DNA of 64,000 nt from Linum tenue (taxonomy: Eukaryota; Streptophyta; Magnoliopsida; Malpighiales; Linaceae): contig CAMGYJ010000009.1 in assembly GCA_946122785.1 (NCBI GenBank), forward strand, positions 9,144,937-9,208,936, in the 5' to 3' direction. This document shows, piece after piece, positions 55,203 through 64,000 of this stretch (position 1 is the stretch's first letter; every line of letters begins with the position of its first letter). Under the pieces are notes generated by a model, which worked only from the letters and a program-made list of their open reading frames with translations, made no database searches and was not told where the DNA came from. A program made the position numbers and the translations under genes.

Positions 55203-55775
55203 AAACGAGGTGAGTGTAAAGGGGGTAAAATCTCTATCGAGGTTTTTTAGTTTATGATTTATTTTCAGTAAGGTTAGTTAATTTATGAGTTTGTGCGATT
55301 ATGTGTTGGAGGTATCCCCCCGCCTTATTGAGGTGGAGGCACGTATTGTGCTTGTGTATGTATAAATGTATGTTTGTATGGTTGTTGGTAAGTGAACCCC
55401 CGGGCGGTTGGATCACTACTAGACGCGGTAGCTGATCGGATCAATGTTGGACGATGAGACGTAACGCAACTGTTGATCGAGTATTTTGGGTCACTACTTG
55501 AATGGCGAGATGTAACGCAGTAGTTGATCGAGTATGGAATGGATGACGAGACATAGCGCAGTGACATTGCCGAGTTGGGTATGCTACCGGATGCCGAGAC
55601 GTAACGCGGTTGACACTAGGGTAGCGACACCTGGATGGTGATACGTAACACAGTGGACCCTAGTTTTAGGAGTATAAGTTAAGATAGAAGTAGATAAATT
55701 CTATAGGCTAGTAAGGAATGATTATTTAAGTACAGAAAGCGAGAACAACTTTCGTGCTAGGAAGGAAAAGCGATA
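55203..55775 (+). repeat. fragment of the solo-LTR family
   Basis: From AACGAGGTGAGTGTAAAGGGGGTAAAATC onward it matches 45460-45985, including the CpG-rich subrepeats, at lower identity. Both LTR ends are missing. It directly follows the LINE fragment, so the two may have arrived as one piece or through repair. Confidence 0.8.
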
Positions 55776-55808
55776 ATGCATTACATGGTGTGGGGCAAAG
55801 AGAAGAAT

Positions 55809-55857
<49 letters not shown>

Positions 55858-56000
55858 AGAGGTATCATGGGTGGAGCCTCAAGACCATTCAAGTTTATGA
55901 TCCCTCAATCATGGATTCGTCTCATGCTCGTGATTTGAGACACCACTTCACCAACGAGAACCTCAACTTCAATGAGGTTCTTGGATGGACAAAAACTTGA
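55776..56000 (+). pseudogene. C-terminal end of the LARD ORF with a microsatellite
   Basis: VWGKEK matches VWGNET of the intact ORF, then a (GAAA)n tract at 55811-55858 adds a Lys/Glu/Arg repeat, and the end DLRHHFTNENLNFNEVLGWTKT matches DLRLHIIDENLNFKEVLGWTET. The separation from the N-terminal half by 2 kb of foreign DNA destroys the gene. Confidence 0.8.
55811..55858 (+). repeat. (GAAA)n microsatellite
   Basis: About twelve GAAA units inside the broken ORF. Confidence 0.95.
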
Positions 56001-57947
56001 AGAGCAACAGTCCGGCTCACAACGTTAAAAAAATGTTTGGTGGTAGGAAACTAATTCCATCGGTTTGCATTTCTTTTCCTTTCAATAAGATAACCTTTCG
56101 AGAGATTTTAGTGTTTCGGACGTGGCCTTGCTCTTTCGGATCTTGCCCGCCCTCAGCTCCTGATCACCAACATTGACACTTTATCCGATAACATCGTTCT
56201 ACCTCCTTATTTTACACCATTGAGGGCAATGTCGAGCTTAAGTGCGGGAGGTAGTCTATTATGCTTGTGTGAGTGAATGATTGGTGTGATTTTGAATGCT
56301 TTGAACCTAGTTGAATGCCCAAATTTTGTTCAAATTTTGATTGCTCCAAGCAAAACAAATTCTACATTTGCATGATCATAGTAGCACCTTTGGTGATTTG
56401 TTTTGAATCTCGTGGCTATGAGCGTTGACGTATGGATGACTTGTTTGTGATTGAGAATAACCTATGATGATGACTGAGATATGCATTAGGGTTGTGTAAA
56501 CATTTAATTCTAATATGTTAGCAAACCAATGGATGTTTCGGATTGATTACTCATTGATTACAATTTCCATGCATCAAAATTTGGAAGTTGGAGTGAAAGA
56601 TCGAGAATCTAGGTAGCCATGTGAGATTTGTGCCACTATTTTCTTATTGTGTGATAGATCCCTCTTACCATAATGTGTAGAATTCACGTTGTCACTACTG
56701 AGGAAGATGGAGGCATAGGTTTAGTCCACGACCCAAAATTTGACTTGTCCCGATTAAATTTTCTCATAGTCAACCCTTTTGAGCCGTGTGTCTAAGGGTC
56801 GCTCTCTTGTTAGGTGGATCTCGCTACTTGAGCTTGATTGAGATAGATAGAGAAACCCTACTTTCTTCGAGCCTATACAATTGTCGAGTCAGCCTTGTGT
56901 TTGGAAGCTCCCATCATATCATTTGAGCTTAATTGAGGTTCCCAATGACTGATTTGTGCATGGTTTTGCTAAGAATGAAAAAGTGAGTGTTGGAGGAAGT
57001 TCTTAATAGTGAGCATTGTTCACTAAGTTCAAGAATGTGGCATGTTTAGCTCTCCACTAGCCCTTAAGAAATAGAAAGAGAAAAGAAAGAAAAAGAAGTG
57101 AAAAACAAAGAAATAAAGAGAGCTTGGAAGAAAAGAGAACCACCACAAAAGTCATGTATGCTCTAAAAATGTGTTTCTTAGCAGTCAAGCTTAAGAACAC
57201 GTACATGATAGTTTACCTCCTTCACTCTTATGCTTGAAAAGTTTGCTAGCAAGTGTAGCAAAGAAAGTTTGTCATGAATGGTTTGGTGATTAGTTGTGGT
57301 TTGGAATTGTGGTAAGTGTGGTTTTTGGCCGAAGATTGTGGAACCTCATGCTATGTTTGCCACCACCAGAAAAGTCTTTTCCCCATGTCCAAGACCCTAG
57401 CCAGTCATCTGAACCCGTGTCTAAGACCTCTGGACAAGCTAGTATTGAAACCCATCTTGTGAGCTCTAGCATTTAGAGGCTACCAGCAAGGTGAAGAGAC
57501 GATAGGGCTTAGCATTTGAGTATGCACATCTTTTGCATCAAAAGGTCCTGACCCCACAGGTCGAGAGTGAGTGATTCATGCGTCATGCTTTGTTCTAATC
57601 ATGTATCCCAGTGAGGACCTAGTTTTCTCGATCGTTTGTTCCTAGGACTTGATCTTTATGCATGGATAACTGTGATTGGTGAGTCATCATGAAAGGTTAT
57701 ATTTTGGTTTGAGGACAAGGTGACACCTCTTCCTTTACATAGTTTTAATGCATTTGAATGTCATTTGTGGTGGTTGTTGGGATTGTTGTTGATATTGTCC
57801 ATATGTTGATGTCTAATTGCCATTCATATTCATTTTTTTTTTGTGCCCCATGACATGCCCTCAAAATTTTCAAGAAAGAGGTTGTAAGCGTACCTTGTTT
57901 TGTGCTTGGTTTGCTTGGGGACAAGCAAACGTTCAAGTGTGGGTGCG
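56001..57947 (+). other. 3' untranslated region of the older LARD-like element
   Basis: Carries the same two modules: CATTG-AGGG-CAATG (56218-56231) with AAGTGCGGGAGG, and TTTGCTTG-GGGA-CAAGCAAA (57910-57929) with CAAGTGTGGGTGCG before the LTR. No gene seen; short frames at 57290-57476 on both strands are untranslated DNA shared with 50540-50640. Confidence 0.75.
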
Positions 57948-59385
57948 TGATTCGGGCATAATTACACATAATTTACCCCCTCATATCTTGATTGCTTGAC
58001 TTGATTATCATCTTTCCTCTACCTATTTTACGCTAGGTTGTGCTTCTTTTGTCATATTTCAGGTCCTAGTATGTGTGGGAAGGTCCGAGACAAGTTTTGG
58101 GTCTTTCGGAGGTCAAAATGAGCCAAAACGTGGAGGTTGTGCAATGTTCATGGGCAACACTCATCTGTCACGCACTGAGGGGGTGAAAATCTCCCCTAGG
58201 AAGTGAAGAGCAAGACTTCATGTGCATCACTCATATGTCACACTCTAAGGGGGTGAAGAAAATCAGCCCCAGATAGTGAAGCTTGCAAATTCCAGCAGTC
58301 ATTATGCGTCTCGCGGGCCTAAACATGGTCACGGTCCCATGACAGTGAAAATCTCCCCATGACCGTGAAAATAGCCCGAAATGGGCCGTTTTTTTTTTTT
58401 TTTTTTTTTGCCGAGATCACTCTCTGCTTGCTATGATCACCCTAGTGAACAGTGACCGTGACGTCAGCAGTGTCGGGCAACTATAAAGACAACATTTGGG
58501 AGGGAGAAGGGGGAGCTGATTTATTTTGGAGAACTTGGTTCTCTCTTTAAGGTTTCGAACCAAAACACCAAAGAGGGGTTCTAGAGAGAGAGTGAGTTTT
58601 TGAAAGATCTTGGAGCTTAATTGGAGGCTTGGGTTGATCTTGGAGACGAGGATTCAAGTCTAAGATGAAGAAGAAGAAGAAGAAGATCTTGAGCATGGTT
58701 TTTTTATCTCTTTTCTCTCTCTATGACTTAGACCTCTTCTCTTAGGTTGATGAACCCTAGGTCTAGTTTTTGGGTTAATGTTGATGTATGTGACAAATCA
58801 TATGTTTGATTGAGTTTATTATCTATTTGATGGATGTTTTCATGAATTGCATGAGTTCTACATGTCAATTGAGCTTTTGACCTGGGAGGAAGAAAATCCC
58901 CTAGAGCCCACTTTTGGCATCTTCGGATCACTCCTATCGTATGTTTTCCGAGTCATCCCTGAGGGAGTTGATTCGATAGACCTCTTATCGATGTATGAAT
59001 CCCTAGGTTGAATAGAGAGCCTACCCATCCATCACTTGACAATTTCAGGTCCATCTTGAATGAGTCAATCTTATAACGATAGGATAGTGACTCGATCAAG
59101 TTAGAATAGTACGCAAAATCGATCCAAATAATAAAACTAGGGTGATTCAAACCTAAGAGAGCTCCGCATCATGTAATTACCTAGGTTAGTGGTTAGCTAG
59201 GTTAGTTAGTTTAGTTTTCCTAGTCACTATCCTAGGTTGGCTAGATAACGAACCCTAAACCCGAAGTAAGGTAAGGCTAGATCCCGTGGTACGTTAAATA
59301 GTATTACTTGCTTACCCTATGATACACCCGGTATTCGGTTATACTTGGCCTTCGATTAAGATGTGTAGTTAGAGAAAGTTAGTCA
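57948..59385 (+). repeat. 3' LTR of the older LARD-like element
   Basis: Begins TGATTCGGGCATAATT, similar to the Athila-like LTR starts, and probably ends GTTAGTCA at 59385 (about 1438 bp). It has CCGTGA palindrome words near 58330, 21 T at 58389-58409 and an AAG-rich stretch at 58663-58686. The right end is inferred by analogy. Confidence 0.65.
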
Positions 59386-60111
59386 TACCGGTATACCAAA
59401 TGCATTCCAACCAATTTTGTAACCACTATCGCTTGAACCCAATTAAATTGACTGACATGACAACCATGATAAATGCCACCAAATTTTAGAATTGATAACT
59501 TTTTCATTTCGGTTTTAGATCATCAACATTAAATTTTAACAGTATTATGAGAATCGTCCAAACCCGTTTAATTGAGGTGACATGCACATTATAGGGCTAG
59601 TTTGCGCTACTGTAGTTTTTGTAGAAGAAGCTTCTAGCTTGAGATTTTTTAGAAGTACTTTAAAAAAACAGTTTATTGTTTGGCTGAAAAACCATTAGAA
59701 GTGCTTTTTAATATCAGAGGTCATGTAATATTACTAAAAAGGATTTCTAATACAAAATGTGAATACAAGTTCTAAAAAATAACAAGTATTCAAAATGGAT
59801 CTTGTTAGATTTCTTTTATATTAAATAGTATTATTTTCTAATTATTTTATTTTTAAAAGGATTTGTATGAGAAAATTTATATTTTCTAAAATAAAATTAA
59901 AATACAATAAGAATAATCTTGTATTTTCAAAACAGCTTTTCGCAGAAGTTCCAAATTGGAACTTCTACTTTTATGTTGTACAAAAGCACTCTACAGCTTT
60001 TCGAAAGCCGAGCTTTTAGAGGTGTTTAGCCCGACTTCAACTTTTGGAGCAGAAAAACACTTCTAAAAACCTGACCAAACACGGATGGTTTCACCCTTGC
60101 CTTTTACAAAA
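59386..60111. mobile_element. AT-rich spacer with a possible hAT-like MITE (about 59590-60095)
   Basis: GGGCTAGTTTGCGCTACTG on the left and GACCAAACACGG on the right resemble the GTTTGG...CCAAAC ends of common plant MITEs. Paired AGAAGYTTCTAG and AGAAGTGYTTTT words occur at both sides. Terminal repeats are imperfect and I could not find a duplication. 59386-59590 shows nothing. Confidence 0.4.
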
Positions 60112-61270
60112 GTGGTTGTAATTAAAAATGACCTCCTAAAGGCTTTGGATGAGTTTTTTTTTCTTGGGTTCACCTCCAAAATCCGTTGGTCGTTCCTTGG
60201 TCTGTCTACTCCCGAAGAAACATGCAGCGGAGGAAGTTAAAGATTTTCGGACAATTAGCTTAGTTGGAAGTCTAAATAAAATCATCTCTAAAATTCTGGT
60301 TAGACAACTTAGCCCTTTCATAAACCGTTTTGACTCGCAGCCAGTTCGCAGGGATCAAGGGTAGACAGATACATGAAGCTTGTTTTCTTGCTAATGAAGT
60401 TCTTGACAGTAGGCGAAGAAGCTGGAAACCGGGAATTGTCTTGAAATTAGATATTGAACGCGCTTTTGATAGCATGAACTGGGGATGTCTTAAGAAGGTG
60501 CTCAAATTCTTTGGCCTTGATAGACGAATACAAAACTAGATTATGGGTATTGTGACGTCTGCAAAGCTTTCTATTTTTGTCAATGGGGAGGTTGTTGGCT
60601 TCTTTGGGATGGAGATGGGCCTCAAACAGGGTGACCCACTTTCGCCTTTTCTTTTCAATATCGTCATGGATATCCTATCTCACATCTTGTATAAATTTAG
60701 GGAGGCTGGAATGATATCGGGTTTGTGTATTGATGAGTGAAGTCAGGGAGGCGAGATGACTCATCTCCTCTACGCAGATGATGTGATTATTTATTGTGAA
60801 GCTAGCGAGGTAGAAAATGTAAATGTGACAGCTATTTTGGTGTGCTTTCAAAGAATTACAGGTTTAAGGATCAACTTGGAAAAAAGCATAATTTACCCGG
60901 TTGGTGAAGTTGAAGATATTGAGAAATTAGCTGAGATCATAGGCTGCGATTGGGGTTTCCTCCCAACTGTGTACCTGGGCATGTCTGTTGTGGTTTCACT
61001 GAAAAATCGATATGGGATCCGGTCATTTAGAGAATGTAGAGAAAGCAGGATGGCTGGAAAGGGCGCTACCTTTCCACGGGTGGTAGAAGTACCCTCAGTA
61101 ACGTGTGTTAGCCAGTCAGCCGCTTTACTTAGCCTCTGTTTTCAGAGCCCTGAAGTCTGTCATTGAAGCAATTGAGAAGATACAAAGTAACTTTATCTGG
61201 TCTGGTACTACAGGTGATAACTGGATGCATCTTGTTGGATGGAGAACATGTAAAAGGCCAAAAAATCTGG
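60112..61270 (+). pseudogene. LINE (L1-type) reverse transcriptase, 5' truncated
   Basis: Begins at NDLLKALDEFF and shows the L1 blocks in order: CLLPKKHAAEEVKDFRTISL, KGRQIHEACFLANEVLD, LKLDIERAFDSMNW, GLKQGDPLSPFLFNIVMD, the catalytic LLYADDVIIYCEA (about 60765-60803) and GLRINLEKS. Frameshift near 60335, TAG at 60538, TGA at 60738 and a shift near 61010 inactivate it. The frame then continues to IEKIQSNFIWSG and NWMHLVGWRTC, where a foreign insert starts at 61271. The endonuclease ORF and 5' end are missing, as is usual for LINE copies. Confidence 0.9.
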
Positions 61271-62035
61271 ATTAAATCCCAAAATACACACGTTATAAAA
61301 AAAATTCTCAAAATACACATGTTGGGCATCAGCGCTGTCGTCAACCGCAGTGAATGCATTCACCGCGACAGACCAAAGCGGTGACTGCATCACCGCGGTT
61401 GACGGCCGCGGTGAATGCCTAACGTAACACTGAAACTTCAAACAAACGTAACTTTGCACTCGGTTATCCGACTGTATCGATTTTCTTTTTATTCCACATA
61501 ACTTTTGAAGATCTTTCAATCTGCAACAAGACTTAATCTAAAAAAAATGTCGTTTTTTACCCCGAACGAGCAATTTTTCGATTTTGCCAAACTTTGGTAG
61601 GCCTTAACTTTTAGCTCCTTAATCCGAACGTCGTAAATTTTTGTTTATTGCACATAACTTTTTAAGAAATACAACTTTTATTAGAAAAGAAATATTTTTG
61701 GGTATACGGGATTTTGGCAATAACTTTGCCTTTACTTTTCACAAATCCATATACTTTCCAAATTATGGTTACAATCAAAGTTGTAGTCCTTCAAAAGTTA
61801 TGCAAAATCAAAAAACGTTTTATTACATTCGGATTGTAGAGCACAAAGTTATGGTCTTCCAAAGTTTGTCAAAATCGAAAAATTGCTCGTTCGGGGTAGC
61901 AAATGAATTTTTTTTGGGATGAAGGTTTTTCGAAGATTGAAAGATCTTGAAAAGTTATGTGGAATCAAAAAAAAATCACTACAATCGGATAACCGAACGC
62001 AAAGTTACGTTTGTTTAAAGTTTCAATGTTACGTA
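61271..62035. mobile_element. foldback insert splitting the LINE
   Basis: The LINE reads on across it (…AAAATCTGG / GGGGACTTGGG…). From about 61425 to 62035 the sequence is a large imperfect inverted repeat: AAACTTCAAACAAACGTAACTTTGC on the left pairs with GCAAAGTTACGTTTG on the right, and pairing continues through CCCCGAACGAGCAATTTTTCG / CGAAAAATTGCTCGTTCGGGG almost to the centre near 61720. A GC-rich part (61330-61420) adds smaller palindromes. No gene. It resembles a foldback or Mutator-like non-autonomous element; no clear target duplication was found. Confidence 0.7.
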
Positions 62036-63344
62036 GGGGACTTGGGATCCCTGATTTTGAACAAAGAAATTGTGCTCTTCTTTGTAAGTGGTGGTTAAAA
62101 TATGAAACAACAAGGAATATTGGTGGACGAAGCTAATGGCTCTCAAATACCCCAGTTCCAAGTCAGATTTGTGGCAGGTACTAACCTTGGTAGCATGGGT
62201 TGGAGCCCTTGGACTGAAATTGCAAAGCTTAAAAAAGAGTATTTTGGAACTTCTCCTTCATTGAGGTTGGGTGCGTTTGGAACTCCTTTTGGCATGATAA
62301 GTGGACCGAAGACGTTTTCCTTGTTGAGGCTTTCCCGAGAATTTTTACTGTTGTCGTTTCTCCCAATTGTCGTGTCTTAGAAAATCTGTAGATCGAACAA
62401 GAGAGTGTTTCCTGGGAAATTGAGCTAAAATTTTCACTTAGACGGGGGGCTGAGAGAGAGAGAGAGAGAGATAGAGGATGATGAATCTTCTAGAGTCCAT
62501 ATCTTTTTCTTCTATGTTTTCAGGTCCTATCAGACTGATCTGGAAGCCTCGTCCTTCCAAGGGGTTCTCGGTGAAATCAATGTACGAGGCTTGTATTGCT
62601 GACATTTACTCAGGAGTCCCTGCTTTTCCCTTGAAAATATGCTTCTTCACGTGGACGGCTTATCACATGAAGATACCGACGCAAGACAATTTAAAGAAGA
62701 AAGTCAGGGCGATGTCGAATAGGTGCTCCTTGTGTAGGAGTGTCGAGGAGGACATTGACTATCTCTTCCTTAGTCGTGACTTCGTAAAAGCTGCATGGAA
62801 GATTGTTGGAAAGTTTGTTAAAATCGATTGTGTCATCCATAGAAGCTTGGTGTGTGCTATCGTAGGCTGGAATCTACGACAACCTCAAAGTTCGGCTGAT
62901 TGCTGTTCCCGAGTTTTGTTACACGCATTGTGCTGTGTGTGTGGTTAGAAAGGAATGCGAGGATATTTGAAGAAAAGCCGTCAACGCCAAATTTGGTGAG
63001 CTACATAATTGGATGTCGTATAGCTGGCCGTTTGACCCGTGCAAAGAAGGTGGATCGGATTGTTGTTGAAGCTTGGTTCAACTCTCTTAAGGAGGAATTG
63101 TTGGCGGGAAACACTTTCTCTGTTCGTGTGAGGTGATTGTATTTGCTTTGATTGTTGTCCTGCTTTGTTAAGGCAGGTCTGGTTTAGTTTTCCTTTGTCA
63201 TTGTGGGTTCTTTGCGTCAAGGCTGGGTTTTCTTCGCAACGGCTCTTGTATGCTTCTTGGTTCTCTTCCGGACTTTTTAAACTCGTTTACTGTTTTCTCC
63301 CTTTTTTTAACTTGTTCCTTTCCTTTTAATAAAAGTGATGTCAC

Positions 63345-63345
<1 letters not shown>
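62036..63345 (+). pseudogene. LINE 3' part: zinc-binding region, C-terminus and 3' end
   Basis: Resumes at GLGIPDFEQRNCALLCKWWLKY and, after stops and shifts between 62130 and 62470, carries the RVT zinc-binding region (FPLKICFFTWTAYHMKIPT, CSLCRSVEEDIDYLFL, about 62625-62790). The usual His-Cys pair after the two Cys is lost (LFLSRD). WLERNARIFEEK and FNSLKEELL end the ORF at about 63136. The untranslated end, AATAAAAGTGATGTCACCC, runs into an AT repeat, the typical tail of a plant LINE. Confidence 0.85.
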
Positions 63346-63385
<40 letters not shown>

Positions 63386-63390
63386 TATAT
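63346..63390. repeat. (AT)n microsatellite at the LINE 3' end
   Basis: About 22 AT units with one AAAT interruption. Confidence 0.95.
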
Positions 63391-64000
63391 AAAAGCAGGG
63401 CCAGACATAGACATATCTCCGTTTTCCACAAAAGAATATAACACTTGACCTACGAGCCGTGGTGCAGCCAATCACAGGTCAACATCCCATCATCCCTCAA
63501 ATTCTAAATAGTTGTTATCTTAGAACAAATGCTAAGGCTTCACACCCTTGTCTAATTACTAGAGTTCCATTATTTTTAGTTTAATTTCTATAAACCTATT
63601 GACTTAAATTTATTATTTCACTATCAGGGATACATAGCATACACTCATGAAGAGAAGCAAATACCATAACTAAAGCTTTTTTCCCAACTAATTAACAATA
63701 AAAAAAAATCACATTTGTGTGAATTTTACGGAAACATAACATGGATCCGTAAGAGACTGATATAAGATTTATAATCTACTTTCTCTTATTGGGACCAACT
63801 GACTTATAACATGATATCAGAGTCTGATTTGTCCAAATGATCGTGTGTTTGAATCTTCACCACCTCCAAAATAACAGTTGATTTAAGCAGAAAATATAAT
63901 GGGCTTGTAAAAACTTCAATCAAGAGAAAATATCCTTCTTTCAACACTCAACTGACAAAGAATACCCCATCTATTTATTTGTTCCGATACCATAGTTCAT
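63391..64000. other. AT-rich DNA with a primer-site-like motif
   Basis: No gene seen. AACATGATATCAGAGTCTGATT at 63809-63830 resembles a tRNA-Met primer site, so the AT-rich DNA before it could be an LTR of a small copia or TRIM element; without a second LTR in view this is a guess. Confidence 0.25.

Larger units (their letters stand above)
53113..59385 (+). mobile_element. older LARD-like element, 5' LTR missing, mosaic of inserts
   Basis: The leader, the two ends of the ORF, the 3' untranslated modules and a 3' LTR (57948-59385) are all homologous in layout to 46654-52500. Its 5' LTR and primer site are absent: the Athila-like element with LTR c inserted into its leader, and the left part was then lost at the 42842/42843 join. 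A LINE fragment and an LTR fragment sit inside its ORF. Confidence 0.8.

Noticed and set aside
63809..63830. tRNA-Met primer-like motif considered as proof of another LTR element.
   Set aside because: No LTR pair, purine tract or coding sequence is visible before the window ends.

Overview
The window looks like gene-poor nuclear DNA of a flowering plant, probably a eudicot; the species cannot be told from the sequence. The evidence is nested LTR retrotransposons of plant-specific Ty3/gypsy lineages (Tat/Retand-like, chromovirus, Athila-like), L1-type LINEs, a hAT-type MITE, and plant-style introns and TATA boxes. No rRNA, tRNA, CRISPR or bacterial-type gene was recognised.

Layout. 1-9282: a degenerate minus-strand Tat/Retand-like element cut by the window start, with a convergent, intron-containing antisense gene (789-3358). 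9283-19883: host DNA made of units (about 2.6 kb) that each carry a small minus-strand gene for a 106-residue secreted protein; copies A, B and C are open, D has a nonsense codon. A transposon fragment separates A from B, and a MITE sits in B. 19880-29551: a plus-strand chromovirus with a chromodomain, inserted in a fifth gene copy (F), of which only the first 14 codons remain. 30839-40943: fragments of a non-autonomous LTR family, a chromovirus LTR, and Athila-like LTRs with a broken ATHILA-type ORF. 40944-42842: the sixth unit (E), open and the most diverged. 42843-53112: the 5' part of an Athila-like minus-strand element whose LTR holds a solo LTR (44111-46411, duplication GGTCT) and a complete non-autonomous element (46654-52500, duplication AAGAT). 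53113-59385: an older relative of that element, itself carrying LINE and LTR fragments. 59386-64000: a possible MITE, a 5'-truncated LINE split by a foldback insert, and AT-rich DNA.

How it fits together. The only candidate host genes are the secreted-protein copies; everything else is transposon or decay product. The array appears to have grown by tandem duplication and then been invaded repeatedly, with deletions at short homologies joining insertions. All pol genes are broken. The complete 5.8-kb element at 46654-52500 has no pol; its one long ORF and its hairpin/purine-tract modules are shared with diverged relatives in the window. These modules, the intron-containing antisense gene and the secreted-protein array are the most interesting items.
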